Below, piece by piece: positions 36,236-45,796 of a DNA stretch of 64,000 nt. Each line of letters opens with the position of its first letter. Within the stretch, counting starts at the first letter, position 1. The DNA comes from Pedobacter cryoconitis. Its GTDB lineage: Bacteria; Bacteroidota; Bacteroidia; Sphingobacteriales; Sphingobacteriaceae. Made by a program: the position numbers and the translations under genes. The notes beneath the pieces were generated by a model. The model had not been told where the DNA came from. It made no database searches and worked only from the letters and a program-made list of their open reading frames with translations. The DNA is taken from contig NZ_CP014504.1 of the NCBI RefSeq assembly GCF_001590605.1, positions 5,456,001-5,520,000 of the forward strand. Reading direction: 5' to 3'.

Positions 36236-37642
36236 ATGCAATACGACGTCGTTATTATTGGTTCTGGTCCTGGTGGTTATGTTAGCGCAATCAGATGTGC
36301 ACAGTTAGGGTTAAAAACAGCAGTTATAGAAAAATATAAAACTTTTGGTGGAACTTGCTTAAATGTAGGTTGTATTCCATCTAAAGCATTGTTAGACTCT
36401 TCGGAGCATTATCATAATGCTGCACATACTTTCACTACCCACGGGATTGACCTGAAGGATCTGACTGTGAATATGCCACAAATGATTGCACGTAAAGATG
36501 ATGTGGTTGCGCAAAATACAGCAGGTATTACTTACTTGTTCAAAAAGAATAAAATTGACAGTTTTGAAGGTTTAGGTTCTTTTGTAGATAAAAATACAAT
36601 CAAGATTACCAAAGCTGACGGAACATCTGAAACCATCACCGCTAAAAATGTAGTGATTGCATCGGGTTCTAAGCCTACTGCATTACCATTTTTACCAATA
36701 GATAAAAAAAGGATCATTACTTCGACAGAAGCATTAAATATTAAAGAAGTTCCAAAAACGATGATCGTTATTGGTGGTGGGGTAATCGGACTGGAATTAG
36801 GTTCTGTTTACGCACGTTTGGGAACTAAGGTATCTGTAGTTGAATATTTGCCTGCTATCATCGCGACAATGGACGCTGGTTTAGGTAAAGAATTACAGCG
36901 CGTGTTGAAAAAATCACTGGGTATGGAGTTCTTTATGGGCCATAAAGTAACTGGTGCAACTGCAAAAGGCGAAAAAGTAACTGTTTCTGCGCTGAACGCT
37001 AAAGGCGAAGAGGTGAATTTAGAAGCTGATTACTGTATTGTAGCTGTTGGCCGTACCGCTTATACGGAAGGTTTAGGTTTAGAAAATATCGGGATCAAAA
37101 CTGAAGAACGTGGTCATAAAATCCCTGTAAATGCACATTTAGAAACTGCTGTACAAGGTGTATATGCAATCGGTGATGTGGTTACTGGTGCAATGCTTGC
37201 GCATAAGGCGGAAGATGAGGGTATTTTTGTAGCGGAGACTATTGCTGGTCAAAAACCACACATCAACTATAACCTGATCCCGGGAGTTGTTTACACTTGG
37301 CCAGAGGTTGCATCGGTAGGTTATACTGAAGAGCAATTAAAAGAAAAAGGTGTAAAGTATAAAGCAGGATCTTTCCCATTCAAAGCCAGTGGACGTGCTA
37401 AAGCAAGTATGGATACAGATGGTTTTGTAAAAGTATTAGCGGATGAAGCTACTGATGAAATATTAGGTGTTCATATGATCGGCCCGCGTGCTGCTGATAT
37501 GATTGCTGAAGCTGTTGTTGCGATGGAATTCCGTGCTTCTGCAGAAGACATCGCAAGAATTTGTCATGCACACCCTACCTATACTGAAGCTATGAAAGAA
37601 GCGGCTATGGCTGCGACTGCAAACAGAGCGATTCATATCTAG
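36236..37642 (+). CDS. lpdA: dihydrolipoyl dehydrogenase (E3)
   Basis: I use the ATG at 36236, not the in-frame ATG at 36197. The FAD fold starts MQYDVVIIGSGPGGYVSA, and the -7-like box TAACTTTG (36208-36215) lies downstream of the earlier ATG. The 468-residue product has the redox disulfide Cys41/Cys46 in GGTCLNVGCIPSK, the NAD-binding loop VIGGGVIGLELGSVYARLG, and the C-terminal His-Glu pair in HAHPTYTEAMKEA. It reoxidises lipoyl groups of E2 subunits of the 2-oxoglutarate and pyruvate complexes and of the glycine system. It stands alone, away from sucAB. Confidence 0.96.
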   Translation: MQYDVVIIGSGPGGYVSAIRCAQLGLKTAVIEKYKTFGGTCLNVGCIPSKALLDSSEHYHNAAHTFTTHGIDLKDLTVNMPQMIARKDDVVAQNTAGITYLFKKNKIDSFEGLGSFVDKNTIKITKADGTSETITAKNVVIASGSKPTALPFLPIDKKRIITSTEALNIKEVPKTMIVIGGGVIGLELGSVYARLGTKVSVVEYLPAIIATMDAGLGKELQRVLKKSLGMEFFMGHKVTGATAKGEKVTVSALNAKGEEVNLEADYCIVAVGRTAYTEGLGLENIGIKTEERGHKIPVNAHLETAVQGVYAIGDVVTGAMLAHKAEDEGIFVAETIAGQKPHINYNLIPGVVYTWPEVASVGYTEEQLKEKGVKYKAGSFPFKASGRAKASMDTDGFVKVLADEATDEILGVHMIGPRAADMIAEAVVAMEFRASAEDIARICHAHPTYTEAMKEAAMAATANRAIHI

Positions 37643-37660
37643 GATTGGCTATATAATTTA

Positions 37661-38494
37661 TTAAAAACCTGCAGTTTCGACTGCGGGTTTTTTTATGCCC
37701 AGTTTTGGATAGGCTTCAGCTAAAGCAGTTACGCCAAGTTGTATGAGTCTGAGGTTTTCTTCCTGATGGCCATGTTGTACTTCTACATTGATATAGGGGA
37801 TTTTATTTTGCATGGCATAGATAGATAATGAGCCATCATCTACTGCTTCTTCTGATTGCAGGACTACATTAACATCTGCTTTTTTTAAGAGGTTGAATAG
37901 CTTTAATTCAGTAACCAGGATCATATCATCTTCATCCATTTCATAGTTGACATGAACAGAGTCTGCTGTACTTCCCAATTCGTTTTCGGGCAGGTAACTC
38001 TGAATGCCAAATCCACCGTCTGCATTATTGTGCAGGGTGAATATATAGGTTGATTTTTTTGGGTTGTAAGTCTTGAGAATAGTTTTACCGGTGTTTTTCA
38101 GTTCGGCAACTACGGCTTCACTTGATACCCCATATTTCTCCAGGCCGATTGGAATACCTTCATCTGTATAAATACTGTTTGGATCTGTCTGATAAGTGAC
38201 CTCATCCTGGATGAACTTGAAGTTTCTTGCCCCACCATATTGACAGTCCAGGATGCTGCCGCCATTCATAGCGATGTAATCAAAAGCAGCTTTCACACCG
38301 GTATCTTCATTGTCATGGATAGCAAGAAAATTGATACTGGGTGTATTGTAACTGTATTTAATAAGATTCAGTTCCATGTCTCCTAAAAGGAGTTTGGTAC
38401 TGTCTGTAACCATGCCTTCAAATACTGGAGGATGCTGTGCTTTAACCACAAATGAACAGGTTAAAAGAAAAATAAATACAAGTGTATATTTCAT
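37661..38494 (-). CDS. secreted protein, possible M14/AstE-like metallohydrolase
   Basis: This 277-residue protein has a signal peptide ending VVKAQ. I do not recognise a named family. The order of putative metal and catalytic residues resembles M14 carboxypeptidases and succinylglutamate desuccinylases: H60-x2-E63 in FLAIHDNEDTG, H155 in FTLHNNADGG, and E238 in INVEVQHGHQEEN, where M14 enzymes have HxxE, His and catalytic Glu. The surrounding strand-loop pattern fits, but sequence identity to known enzymes cannot be judged here. It is not clearly part of an operon; its end overlaps the lpdA terminator. Confidence 0.7.
   Translation of the reverse strand: MKYTLVFIFLLTCSFVVKAQHPPVFEGMVTDSTKLLLGDMELNLIKYSYNTPSINFLAIHDNEDTGVKAAFDYIAMNGGSILDCQYGGARNFKFIQDEVTYQTDPNSIYTDEGIPIGLEKYGVSSEAVVAELKNTGKTILKTYNPKKSTYIFTLHNNADGGFGIQSYLPENELGSTADSVHVNYEMDEDDMILVTELKLFNLLKKADVNVVLQSEEAVDDGSLSIYAMQNKIPYINVEVQHGHQEENLRLIQLGVTALAEAYPKLGIKKPAVETAGF
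37663..37693. terminator. UUCG-loop terminator between lpdA and a convergent gene
   Basis: A 13-bp stem with one mismatch (37663-37675 and 37680-37692) closed by a TTCG tetraloop, with A-run before and T-run after. The stop codon of the minus-strand gene overlaps its left edge. Confidence 0.88.
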
Positions 38495-38523
38495 AATTAC
38501 GTGTTGTGAATTTCTCTAATGCA

Positions 38524-38551
38524 AAAAAGGAACCACAATGGGTTCCTTTTT
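38524..38551. terminator. intrinsic terminator of the RND operon
   Basis: An 11-bp stem, AAAAAGGAACC / GGTTCCTTTTT, with loop ACAATG, just downstream of the minus-strand permease gene. The A-run on the left supplies its U-run. Confidence 0.9.
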
Positions 38552-38571
38552 GAAATTTATAATGAATGCGC

Positions 38572-41500
38572 TTAATGCTGTTGATCTAAATCATATTCAT
38601 GAACTTCTTTATGGTCATAAGGTTCTACCATTAATTCATCAATAGTGACCCCTTTTTTATTGAATCCAAGACGTTCAAGGATACCATCAAAGATCTGGTA
38701 CATTACCGGTACCACAATCAATGTCAGGAATAATGAACTTAATAATCCTCCAATAATTACCCAGGCCAAACCATTTTTCCATTCTGCACCGGCACCACCT
38801 GCAAGTGCAATTGGCAACATACCGATTACCATCGCAATGGTTGTCATCAAAATTGGGCGTAAACGTGCATGATTGGCTAAAACAAGAGCTTCATGTGTAG
38901 TTTTACCTTCAGCTTTCATCTGATTGGTAAAATCGACCAGGATAATCGCATTCTTGGCTACCAGTCCGATCAGCATGATCAGACCTAAAATTGTAAATAT
39001 GTTTAAGGCATTATTTGTTAATGCCAGTGCAAGCAGGGCTCCGATAACCGATAAAGGTATCGAGAACATGACTACAAAAGGATAAACAAAACTGTCATAA
39101 AGGGCTACCATAATCAGATAAACGAGAATGATTGAGGCTAACAGCGCTATTCCTAAAGTTCCGAAACCGTCTCCCTGGTTTTCTGCATCACCTGCCCAAA
39201 CGTAACTTACACCTACAGGTTTTTTAAGTTTACCTGATTTTTCAAGGTCTAATAATTGTTGCTGGAACTCGGCTACAATCGTACCAGTTGGACGACCGAT
39301 TGACTGTGCTCTTACCGAAACAGAGGTACTCTTGTCTCTTCTTTCCAGCTGACTTGGACCTGAACCATTGGTAATTGCTGCAAACTGAGATAACTTAATT
39401 TGTTTGCCAGCTGTATTCACAAAGATCAGATTTCTTACATCATCAATATTTTTACGGTTAAATGTCTGGTAACGGATATTAATGTCATACTCGTATTCTC
39501 CTCTACGGAATTTACCGTCTGTATTTCCGCTAAATGCAGTCTGCATGGTTGCACCTACAGTTTGCAGGGTAAGACCAAGAGCTGCCATCTTATCACGGTC
39601 TACCTGAACGTTAATTTCGGGGCTACCATTTTCAACAGATAACTTCAGCTCTGCCGAACCTTTGATCTTAGCAAGAATTGCTTTAGCACCTTCTGCATAT
39701 TTCATTGCACTGTCCAGATCTGAACCCATTACTACCAGTTCAATAGGTGCATTTTCTGCAATACCCAAAATACTGATCGGAACAGTTTTTACTTTAGCAC
39801 CAACGAGTACTTTGGCCAGTTCACGACTTACTTTTGTTGCATAAATACTCGAGACGTCTTCACGTTTATTGCGTTCAACCAATTTTACATTGATCTCTGA
39901 TTTATAGGCTGTAGCTTGTGTTCCTCCAAAGTCACCACTTGATTGTCCTACAGTGGTAATCAATTGCAGGATTTCTGGTTTTTTAACCAAGAAGGCTTCT
40001 GCTTTTTGCGTCATCAAATTCGTTTGTTCAATAGAAGCATCTTTAGGAAGCTCTATTTGTACAAGGAACTCTCCTTTATCACTTTTAGGGAAAAACTCTG
40101 TTCCGATATAACCTGCCGGAATTAGTCCGCATGAGCTAACAAACATCACCAATACGATCGCGATTGTTTTTCCTTTATTGGCTAATGACCAGGTTAAAAT
40201 ACTTGTAATCCAGATTGTGAACTTGCGTAATTGAGCTTCGAACCATAAAATGAAACGGCCGAAGATGTTTTTACCTTCTATCTTCTCTAATTTACCAAAA
40301 CGGGATGATAAAAGAGGAACGATAGAGAATGAGGTCAGTAAGGAGAGTAACGTCGCAATAATTACCACGACACAAAACTGACGCAGGATGTTGGAAACCA
40401 GTCCTGTACTTACAGCAATCGGGAAGAACACTACAACAATAACCAGTGTAATGGATACTACGGTAAAACCAATTTCGCTGGTTGCATCATAGGCTGCACG
40501 TACTTTATTCTTACCCATTTCCATGTGGCGGTAAATATTCTCCAATACCACAATCGCATCATCCACTAAAATACCAACGACCAGGGATAAGCCCAGCAGT
40601 GACATCAGGTTTAAGGTATAACCTAATACACTGATCCCGATAAAGGTTGCAATCAGGGAGGCTGGAATAGAAACCATAACAATCAATGCATTTCTGATAC
40701 TATGCAGGAAAAAGAGCATTACAAAAGCTACCAGAACAATTGCAAGCAATAAATCATGGATTACCGCATCAGCAGATTCTAAAGTGAAAATAGAACTATC
40801 ATTTGCAATGATTATTTTCAAATCGTTTTTAGCATAATCTTTCTGCAAAGTTTCAATCACCTTATGTACGCTTTTACTTACCTCTACGGCATTTGCGTCC
40901 GATTGTTTGATGATTTGTATTGCGATAGCTCCTTTGCGGTCTATACGTGCTAATTTCTCTACTTCTTTCTGTGCGTCCCTTACGTCTGCGATATCCTGCA
41001 AACGGATCTGTGCGCCGTCTTTTCCTGTACCTACAACTAACTTACGCAGTTCATCTACGTTTTTGTATTTACCAGATAAACGGATTAAGATATCCTGGTC
41101 ATGTGTTTTTACACTACCAGTAGGGAAGTCGAGGTTGGAGGTTAAAATTGACTGCTGAACTTGTAAAACTGATAAACCATATCCCTGAATCTTGTCTGCA
41201 TCCAGGCCCACTTCAATTTCACGTTCTTGCCCACCTACCAGATTCACCTGTGCAACACCGTTTACCCTTGAAATAATCGGAGCAATACGTTTGTCGATCA
41301 GATCATAGAAGGATGCATCATCCATTTTCGCAGATGCTGACATTGTGATTACTGGTAAGTCATCTAAGGAGAACTTATTTAATGAAGGTGGTTTTACATC
41401 GGTTGGTAAATCCTTCAGAATGGAGTTTACTTTACGCTGTGCTTCGTTTAATGATAAATCCACATTGGCTTTATCATTCAGGGTGATCGTCACAACGGAT

Positions 41501-41763
41501 AAACTTTCGTAAGAGACCGCATTCAGTTTCTTGATATTCTCCATGGAGGATACCGCATCTTCAATTTTCTTGGTTACGGTATTTTCTACCTCACTTGGTG
41601 AGGCGCCCGGATATACCGTGGAAATAGACACTACATTCTGAGAGAATTTGGGCAGCAACTCATAACTTAAAGAGAAGTAGCTCAATAAACCCAGCAATGT
41701 CAGTACGCTGAAGACAACGATGACAAGTGAAGGTCTTTTTATTGATATTTCTGTTAATTTCAT
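38572..41763 (-). CDS. RND efflux permease (HAE1/AcrB family)
   Basis: A full-length 1063-residue inner-membrane pump. The N terminus MKLTEISIKRPSLVIVVFSV is the standard first helix. The porter domain includes VSISTVYPGASPSEVENTVT. TM4 has SLVVGILVDDAIVVLENIYR with the paired Asp residues that relay protons, and the second half has GLVAKNAIILVDFTNQM. Long periplasmic loops and twelve helices fit the family. It is the last gene of a tetR-tolC-adaptor-permease operon (30 nt after the adaptor). The substrates are probably hydrophobic compounds or drugs but cannot be read from the sequence. Confidence 0.96.
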   Translation of the reverse strand: MKLTEISIKRPSLVIVVFSVLTLLGLLSYFSLSYELLPKFSQNVVSISTVYPGASPSEVENTVTKKIEDAVSSMENIKKLNAVSYESLSVVTITLNDKANVDLSLNEAQRKVNSILKDLPTDVKPPSLNKFSLDDLPVITMSASAKMDDASFYDLIDKRIAPIISRVNGVAQVNLVGGQEREIEVGLDADKIQGYGLSVLQVQQSILTSNLDFPTGSVKTHDQDILIRLSGKYKNVDELRKLVVGTGKDGAQIRLQDIADVRDAQKEVEKLARIDRKGAIAIQIIKQSDANAVEVSKSVHKVIETLQKDYAKNDLKIIIANDSSIFTLESADAVIHDLLLAIVLVAFVMLFFLHSIRNALIVMVSIPASLIATFIGISVLGYTLNLMSLLGLSLVVGILVDDAIVVLENIYRHMEMGKNKVRAAYDATSEIGFTVVSITLVIVVVFFPIAVSTGLVSNILRQFCVVVIIATLLSLLTSFSIVPLLSSRFGKLEKIEGKNIFGRFILWFEAQLRKFTIWITSILTWSLANKGKTIAIVLVMFVSSCGLIPAGYIGTEFFPKSDKGEFLVQIELPKDASIEQTNLMTQKAEAFLVKKPEILQLITTVGQSSGDFGGTQATAYKSEINVKLVERNKREDVSSIYATKVSRELAKVLVGAKVKTVPISILGIAENAPIELVVMGSDLDSAMKYAEGAKAILAKIKGSAELKLSVENGSPEINVQVDRDKMAALGLTLQTVGATMQTAFSGNTDGKFRRGEYEYDINIRYQTFNRKNIDDVRNLIFVNTAGKQIKLSQFAAITNGSGPSQLERRDKSTSVSVRAQSIGRPTGTIVAEFQQQLLDLEKSGKLKKPVGVSYVWAGDAENQGDGFGTLGIALLASIILVYLIMVALYDSFVYPFVVMFSIPLSVIGALLALALTNNALNIFTILGLIMLIGLVAKNAIILVDFTNQMKAEGKTTHEALVLANHARLRPILMTTIAMVIGMLPIALAGGAGAEWKNGLAWVIIGGLLSSLFLTLIVVPVMYQIFDGILERLGFNKKGVTIDELMVEPYDHKEVHEYDLDQQH

Positions 41764-41793
41764 CTATATATAGATTTATATGCTGATCTGATA

Positions 41794-42858
41794 TTATTTT
41801 ATAATTGCAACAGGGCTGCCATCAACTAAATTGATCTGTCCGCTGATGATTACTGTTTCACCTTCTTTCAGGCCATCAAGAATTTCTACCTGATCACCAA
41901 TAATTCTGCCTGCAACTACTTTACGTTGTTTTGCTGTATTTCCTTCCCCAAGAACGAAAACTTCGTTACTGCTTACACTACCCACAAATGAACCGCGGGG
42001 AATAGTAATGGTTGCCACCTGAGCCGGGAACTTGAAAATGGCAGTTCCGTACATCCCTGCTTTGATAGTGTTTTTGTGGTTATTGTCCACTTCAATTTCA
42101 ATAGGGAAATTTAACGTTTCATCTGCTTTAGCAGCGATGAAAGTAATTTTACCTGAGAAGTTATCAGAAGGGAATACATTTGATTTAATTTGTACGGTTT
42201 CACCTACTTTAAGGTTAGCAACCTGTCCTTCGTTTACATTCACTTTCAATTTTAACTTTGAAACGTCAACCAGTTCAAACAACTGCGTACCCTGTGCTGT
42301 AACGAAAGCACCGGTCTCAATGTATTTCTTATTCACTATACCATCAATCGGAGATTTGATATTCGCATCACTTACTCTTCTTGCAGAACCTTGTAGTCTT
42401 AGTTTTGCATTTCTTGTAGCCAGTTTTGCCTGGTCGAGTTGCTGTTGTGTAACACCACCAGTTTTGAAAGAGCTTACATATCTGGCTTCATCTCTGATCG
42501 CATTGTCTAATGCAGCTTGTGCAGTTTCTTTATCTGTATTGATAATCTCAGCATCAATATGTGCCAAAATCTGTCCTTTATGTACGCGGTCGCCTTCTTC
42601 TACATATATTTTTGTGATACGGCCTGCATTTTCTGACAAAAAGTTCAATTCTTTTTTTGGTATAAAATTACCATTTGCACTAAAATCCAAATCAACGGCT
42701 ACTTTTTTCACTGGAGCCACGCGTACACTGATAGCACCACTTCCCTGAGCTACCAAAGCCGTTTGCGCGTCATTTTTCTTCTTATTGTTTTTAAGTACCA
42801 AAGCAATAGCTCCGATAACAACTATAATTAGAATGACTGTTATAATTCCTCTTTTCAT
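41794..42858 (-). CDS. RND efflux periplasmic adaptor
   Basis: A membrane fusion protein of 354 residues. An N-terminal anchor (about residues 4-22) is followed by the first lipoyl half (AGRITKIYVEEGDRVHKGQILAHIDA) and a short coiled-coil hairpin rich in Ala/Asp/Gln (about 110-155). The second lipoyl half has NIKSPIDGIVNKKYIETG, and beta-barrel and proximal domains complete the protein. It bridges the RND permease encoded downstream and the TolC channel encoded upstream. Its start overlaps the tolC stop by 4 nt. Confidence 0.94.
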   Translation of the reverse strand: MKRGIITVILIIVVIGAIALVLKNNKKKNDAQTALVAQGSGAISVRVAPVKKVAVDLDFSANGNFIPKKELNFLSENAGRITKIYVEEGDRVHKGQILAHIDAEIINTDKETAQAALDNAIRDEARYVSSFKTGGVTQQQLDQAKLATRNAKLRLQGSARRVSDANIKSPIDGIVNKKYIETGAFVTAQGTQLFELVDVSKLKLKVNVNEGQVANLKVGETVQIKSNVFPSDNFSGKITFIAAKADETLNFPIEIEVDNNHKNTIKAGMYGTAIFKFPAQVATITIPRGSFVGSVSSNEVFVLGEGNTAKQRKVVAGRIIGDQVEILDGLKEGETVIISGQINLVDGSPVAIIK

Positions 42859-44177
42859 TTTAATAGTGATTTTATATTTCCGTTTGATTTGATTAGTTGG
42901 ATTTCGGCAATTTTATAGTTCAGTAATGCCTGAGTATAGCTGTTTTGTGCAGACGTTAAGGCATTTTCGGTATCCAGAAGATCAGTTAATGCAGCAAGTC
43001 CGTTATTGTAATTGTTTTGCGTGCTGTTATAAATTTCCTGTGCCAGCAGTACATTCTGGCGTTGTGCTTTAATCGTATTAATATTGTTTTTCAATTGAAT
43101 CTTTGCATTTTCATACGCAAGGTTCAACGTGTTTTTAGTGTCTCTGATATCCTCGTCGTTTTTCCTGAGATTTACATCGGCCTGACGGATTTTTGAGCGT
43201 GTAGCAAAACCACTGAATATTGGTATTTTTAAAGCTAATCCTATAGCAGAAGCATCATAGTAAAAAGCACTTCCATGCCTGTTGAATAAGTCGAATTTAT
43301 CACTTTGACCGGTTTTTGATAAGTTAGCTGTCAAAGAAAGTTGCGGATAATACTCAGCAACATAAGCTTTACGCTGCAGGCCTAATAGATCTTTCTGAAC
43401 ATTCAATAATCTGATTTCTGTTCTGTTTTCAAGGTCAACACTGTCTGCCATTACTGGTAGCGTTTCTACTTTACTAAATTCATCAGGTGGCAAATTGATT
43501 GCAGCCGAAACAGGCATACCCATGGAGTATTTCAATTGGTTTTCTAATTGTACTACTGCATTAATGGTTTGCTCACGTTGTGTCTCCAGATTAGTTAAAT
43601 TAACTTTGATCCGGTCCACATCGATTTTCTTAGCTAAGCCGTTCTGATATTGATTCGCAATAATTTTCTCTACAACTTTAACATTTTTGATGTTAGTGTC
43701 TATCACATTTAACTGTTGTCTGCTCACTAAAACCTGGTAATAGTTATTGGCTACCAGTTCAATAATTTGTTCTTCAGTTAGATTTGCATTCAGATTGTAG
43801 TACTTTTCACTGGTCTTTGAAGCTTGCAGGCCAGTGAAAACCTGTTGATTGAATAATTGCTGACTTAGCTGTATGCCTGCATTGGAATTCCACTTTCTTC
43901 CTAAAGTAAACGCCTGATCACCAAAAACAAGCTGTCCGATTATCGGGTTATAGGTTAATCCGGCATTTGCAGAAATTTGTGGCAGTGCTTGTGCTCTTAC
44001 TTCCTGTGTTTTGTATCTGCCACCATCGATATCCAGTTTTGCTTTACGCACATTTGTATTGTTTTCGATGGCAAAATTAAGCGCATCTCTCAGCGTAAGC
44101 CGTTCCTGCGCATTCACCAGGTTGGCAAACAGCAGACAGAGCATTAAGATGGGAATTGATTTTACTCTTTTAGTCAT
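42855..44177 (-). CDS. TolC-family outer-membrane efflux channel
   Basis: A 440-residue protein with signal peptide (cut near LVNAQ) and the two repeated OEP modules of TolC trimers. The first begins RLTLRDALNFAIENNTNVRKA; the second has LLNVQKDLLGLQRKAYVAEYYPQLSLTANL. Long amphipathic helices (residues about 130-230 and 320-430, with NNYNNGLAALTDLLDTENALTSA) form the periplasmic tunnel. It provides the exit duct for the pump encoded in the same operon and overlaps the adaptor gene by 4 nt. Confidence 0.95.
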   Translation of the reverse strand: MTKRVKSIPILMLCLLFANLVNAQERLTLRDALNFAIENNTNVRKAKLDIDGGRYKTQEVRAQALPQISANAGLTYNPIIGQLVFGDQAFTLGRKWNSNAGIQLSQQLFNQQVFTGLQASKTSEKYYNLNANLTEEQIIELVANNYYQVLVSRQQLNVIDTNIKNVKVVEKIIANQYQNGLAKKIDVDRIKVNLTNLETQREQTINAVVQLENQLKYSMGMPVSAAINLPPDEFSKVETLPVMADSVDLENRTEIRLLNVQKDLLGLQRKAYVAEYYPQLSLTANLSKTGQSDKFDLFNRHGSAFYYDASAIGLALKIPIFSGFATRSKIRQADVNLRKNDEDIRDTKNTLNLAYENAKIQLKNNINTIKAQRQNVLLAQEIYNSTQNNYNNGLAALTDLLDTENALTSAQNSYTQALLNYKIAEIQLIKSNGNIKSLLK

Positions 44178-44207
44178 GATCGTGGTTTTCGTGTAATGGG
44201 GCTGATT

Positions 44208-44819
44208 TTAGTTTTTTAATCCTTTGATGAATATTTTAGAGAGACTTATTTGTTTTTCCTTCATAATTTTTAATTCCTTTTTTCCCGGGAAAAGTTCTTT
44301 ATTTCCATGCATGACACATAAAGAAGTCAAACCAGATTGGCATGATAAGTATAATTCGGCTAGTTTAGAGATATCTTCTTGCGGAGCGATTTCTTTATTT
44401 TCTACAGCCATTTCAAATATTTTTTTGTGAAACTCAACATTTTTCTCTAACATTTTTTCTAAATATGATTTTAATTCAACTGAGTTCAGTGAAGAATCTG
44501 GATTTCCATTAGATAAATGCAGCATATAATAGCGCAGGAAAAAGCGGTGTTTGATTTCTACAATGTTCAACAATGTAGTTTCAATGTTGGATGATTGTTT
44601 TAAATCGGCATATAAAACATCGAAATAATCTTTGAAAATCCGTTCAACTACACCGAGAATCAAACTGGTTTTATCTGGAAAATAATAATACAATGAAGGC
44701 TTAGAGACAGATAGATCTTCTGCTATTTCATTCATTGTCGTTTTGTTGATGCCAAAATGTATAAAACGCTTTATTGCACCCTCTATAATTAGCTCCCTTT
44801 TTTTATCCGTTTCTGCCAT
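44208..44819 (-). CDS. TetR-family repressor of the efflux operon
   Basis: This 203-residue regulator has the TetR helix-turn-helix in TTMNEIAEDLSVSKPSLYYYFPDK (about residues 27-50). Its all-helical ligand-binding domain resembles no specific subfamily that I can name. It is the first gene of the efflux operon, 30 nt before tolC. A symmetric site, TGACTTTA-N7-TAAAGTCA, lies 17 nt upstream of the start codon and is the likely operator. The regulator probably represses the pump until an exported compound binds. A paralogous tetR gene lies 215 nt upstream. Confidence 0.92.
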   Translation of the reverse strand: MAETDKKRELIIEGAIKRFIHFGINKTTMNEIAEDLSVSKPSLYYYFPDKTSLILGVVERIFKDYFDVLYADLKQSSNIETTLLNIVEIKHRFFLRYYMLHLSNGNPDSSLNSVELKSYLEKMLEKNVEFHKKIFEMAVENKEIAPQEDISKLAELYLSCQSGLTSLCVMHGNKELFPGKKELKIMKEKQISLSKIFIKGLKN

Positions 44820-44836
44820 TTTACTTTTTTACCTTC

Positions 44837-44859
44837 TGACTTTATTATATGTAAAGTCA
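44837..44859. promoter_or_regulatory. probable TetR operator
   Basis: TGACTTTA (44837-44844), 7 nt, TAAAGTCA (44852-44859): perfect 8-bp arms. Further TGACTTTA and TGACTTT half-sites are at 44936-44943 and 44969-44975. The position just before the tetR start suggests autorepression. Confidence 0.6.
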
Positions 44860-45034
44860 AAAGTATGGCAAGCTTTTCTAATAAAGAAACTTTAGGACAA
44901 AAACAAGTATTATTTAGGGAGAAATGACAATAATATGACTTTAATAAAGCGTATTAAACCGTTTTTGTTGACTTTCAGTCCATTATAAGCTTGTTGTAAC
45001 GGATGAATGGTAGTTTTGTGACTTAAATATGTTC

Positions 45035-45643
45035 TTAGGCCGCAGGCTTTAGACCCGCCAGAAATATTTCAGCGAATCTTTTTTCTTTCAAAAAGATAAG
45101 TTTAAATTGTTCTTTTCCAGGAAAAATGTTCCGTGCACGGTTAAGTATATTGAAGTGGATGCCAGACACGGCTTCCACAAAAATTTCAGTGGTGAAAGGA
45201 ATATCCTTGATGGAGAATTCTCCGGATGTATCACCTTTAGTTAATAATCCAGTAATGATTTTAAGTTCGAATGCCCTGGCGCGCTGAAATTTTTCATAAA
45301 GTGCTTCCGGAAGTTCCGGACCAATCATTTGTGTGTATTCAAGCAGGTTATAGTATTTTTGTGTAAATGCCTGTCTTTTCTGTAACAGCATCAGGATACC
45401 TTCTGTAGCGGTAGAGGTCTTCTCTACGGACTTAATGAGGTCTCTGCTGATGGTATGCATCATATGTTCAATTACACTGACATACAAGCTCAATTTGTCG
45501 GGGAAATAATAATAGAGTAACGCTTTTGAAAAAGCAATATCTTTTGCGATTTCAGTCATCGTAGTTTTTGCGAGTCCGTAGTGTGCAAATCTCTTTAGTG
45601 CAGCGTCTATAATTAAAAGTCTTTTTCTATCTTGATTTTCCAT
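45035..45643 (-). CDS. second TetR-family regulator
   Basis: A 202-residue protein with helix-turn-helix TTMTEIAKDIAFSKALLYYYFPDK (about residues 27-50), clearly paralogous to the neighbouring TetR through the whole N-terminal part (KRLLIIDAALKRFAHYGLAK). The ligand-binding half has diverged. Only 215 nt containing the putative operator half-sites separate it from the efflux tetR, so it could co-regulate the pump or control an unlinked target. No other gene is obviously coupled to it. Confidence 0.9.
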   Translation of the reverse strand: MENQDRKRLLIIDAALKRFAHYGLAKTTMTEIAKDIAFSKALLYYYFPDKLSLYVSVIEHMMHTISRDLIKSVEKTSTATEGILMLLQKRQAFTQKYYNLLEYTQMIGPELPEALYEKFQRARAFELKIITGLLTKGDTSGEFSIKDIPFTTEIFVEAVSGIHFNILNRARNIFPGKEQFKLIFLKEKRFAEIFLAGLKPAA

Positions 45644-45796
45644 TGTGAATGAGCGATGCTTTTTTCTAGGAGCGTGCTGGCTTGAATTAGGGTTAGAATC
45701 GGATGTAAATTATGCAAATTTATTAAATATTATATTTAACATATTTATTACACAGCCTAACAATTACATTTGCGGTAAATAATTCTAATAATTCTT

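Noticed and set aside
42032-42748. A 238-codon plus-strand frame inside the efflux adaptor gene
   Set aside because: It is antisense to a gene with clear family motifs, its sequence is repetitive in hydrophobic and Ser/Thr residues as expected for a shadow frame, and it has no ribosome binding site or homology that I recognise.
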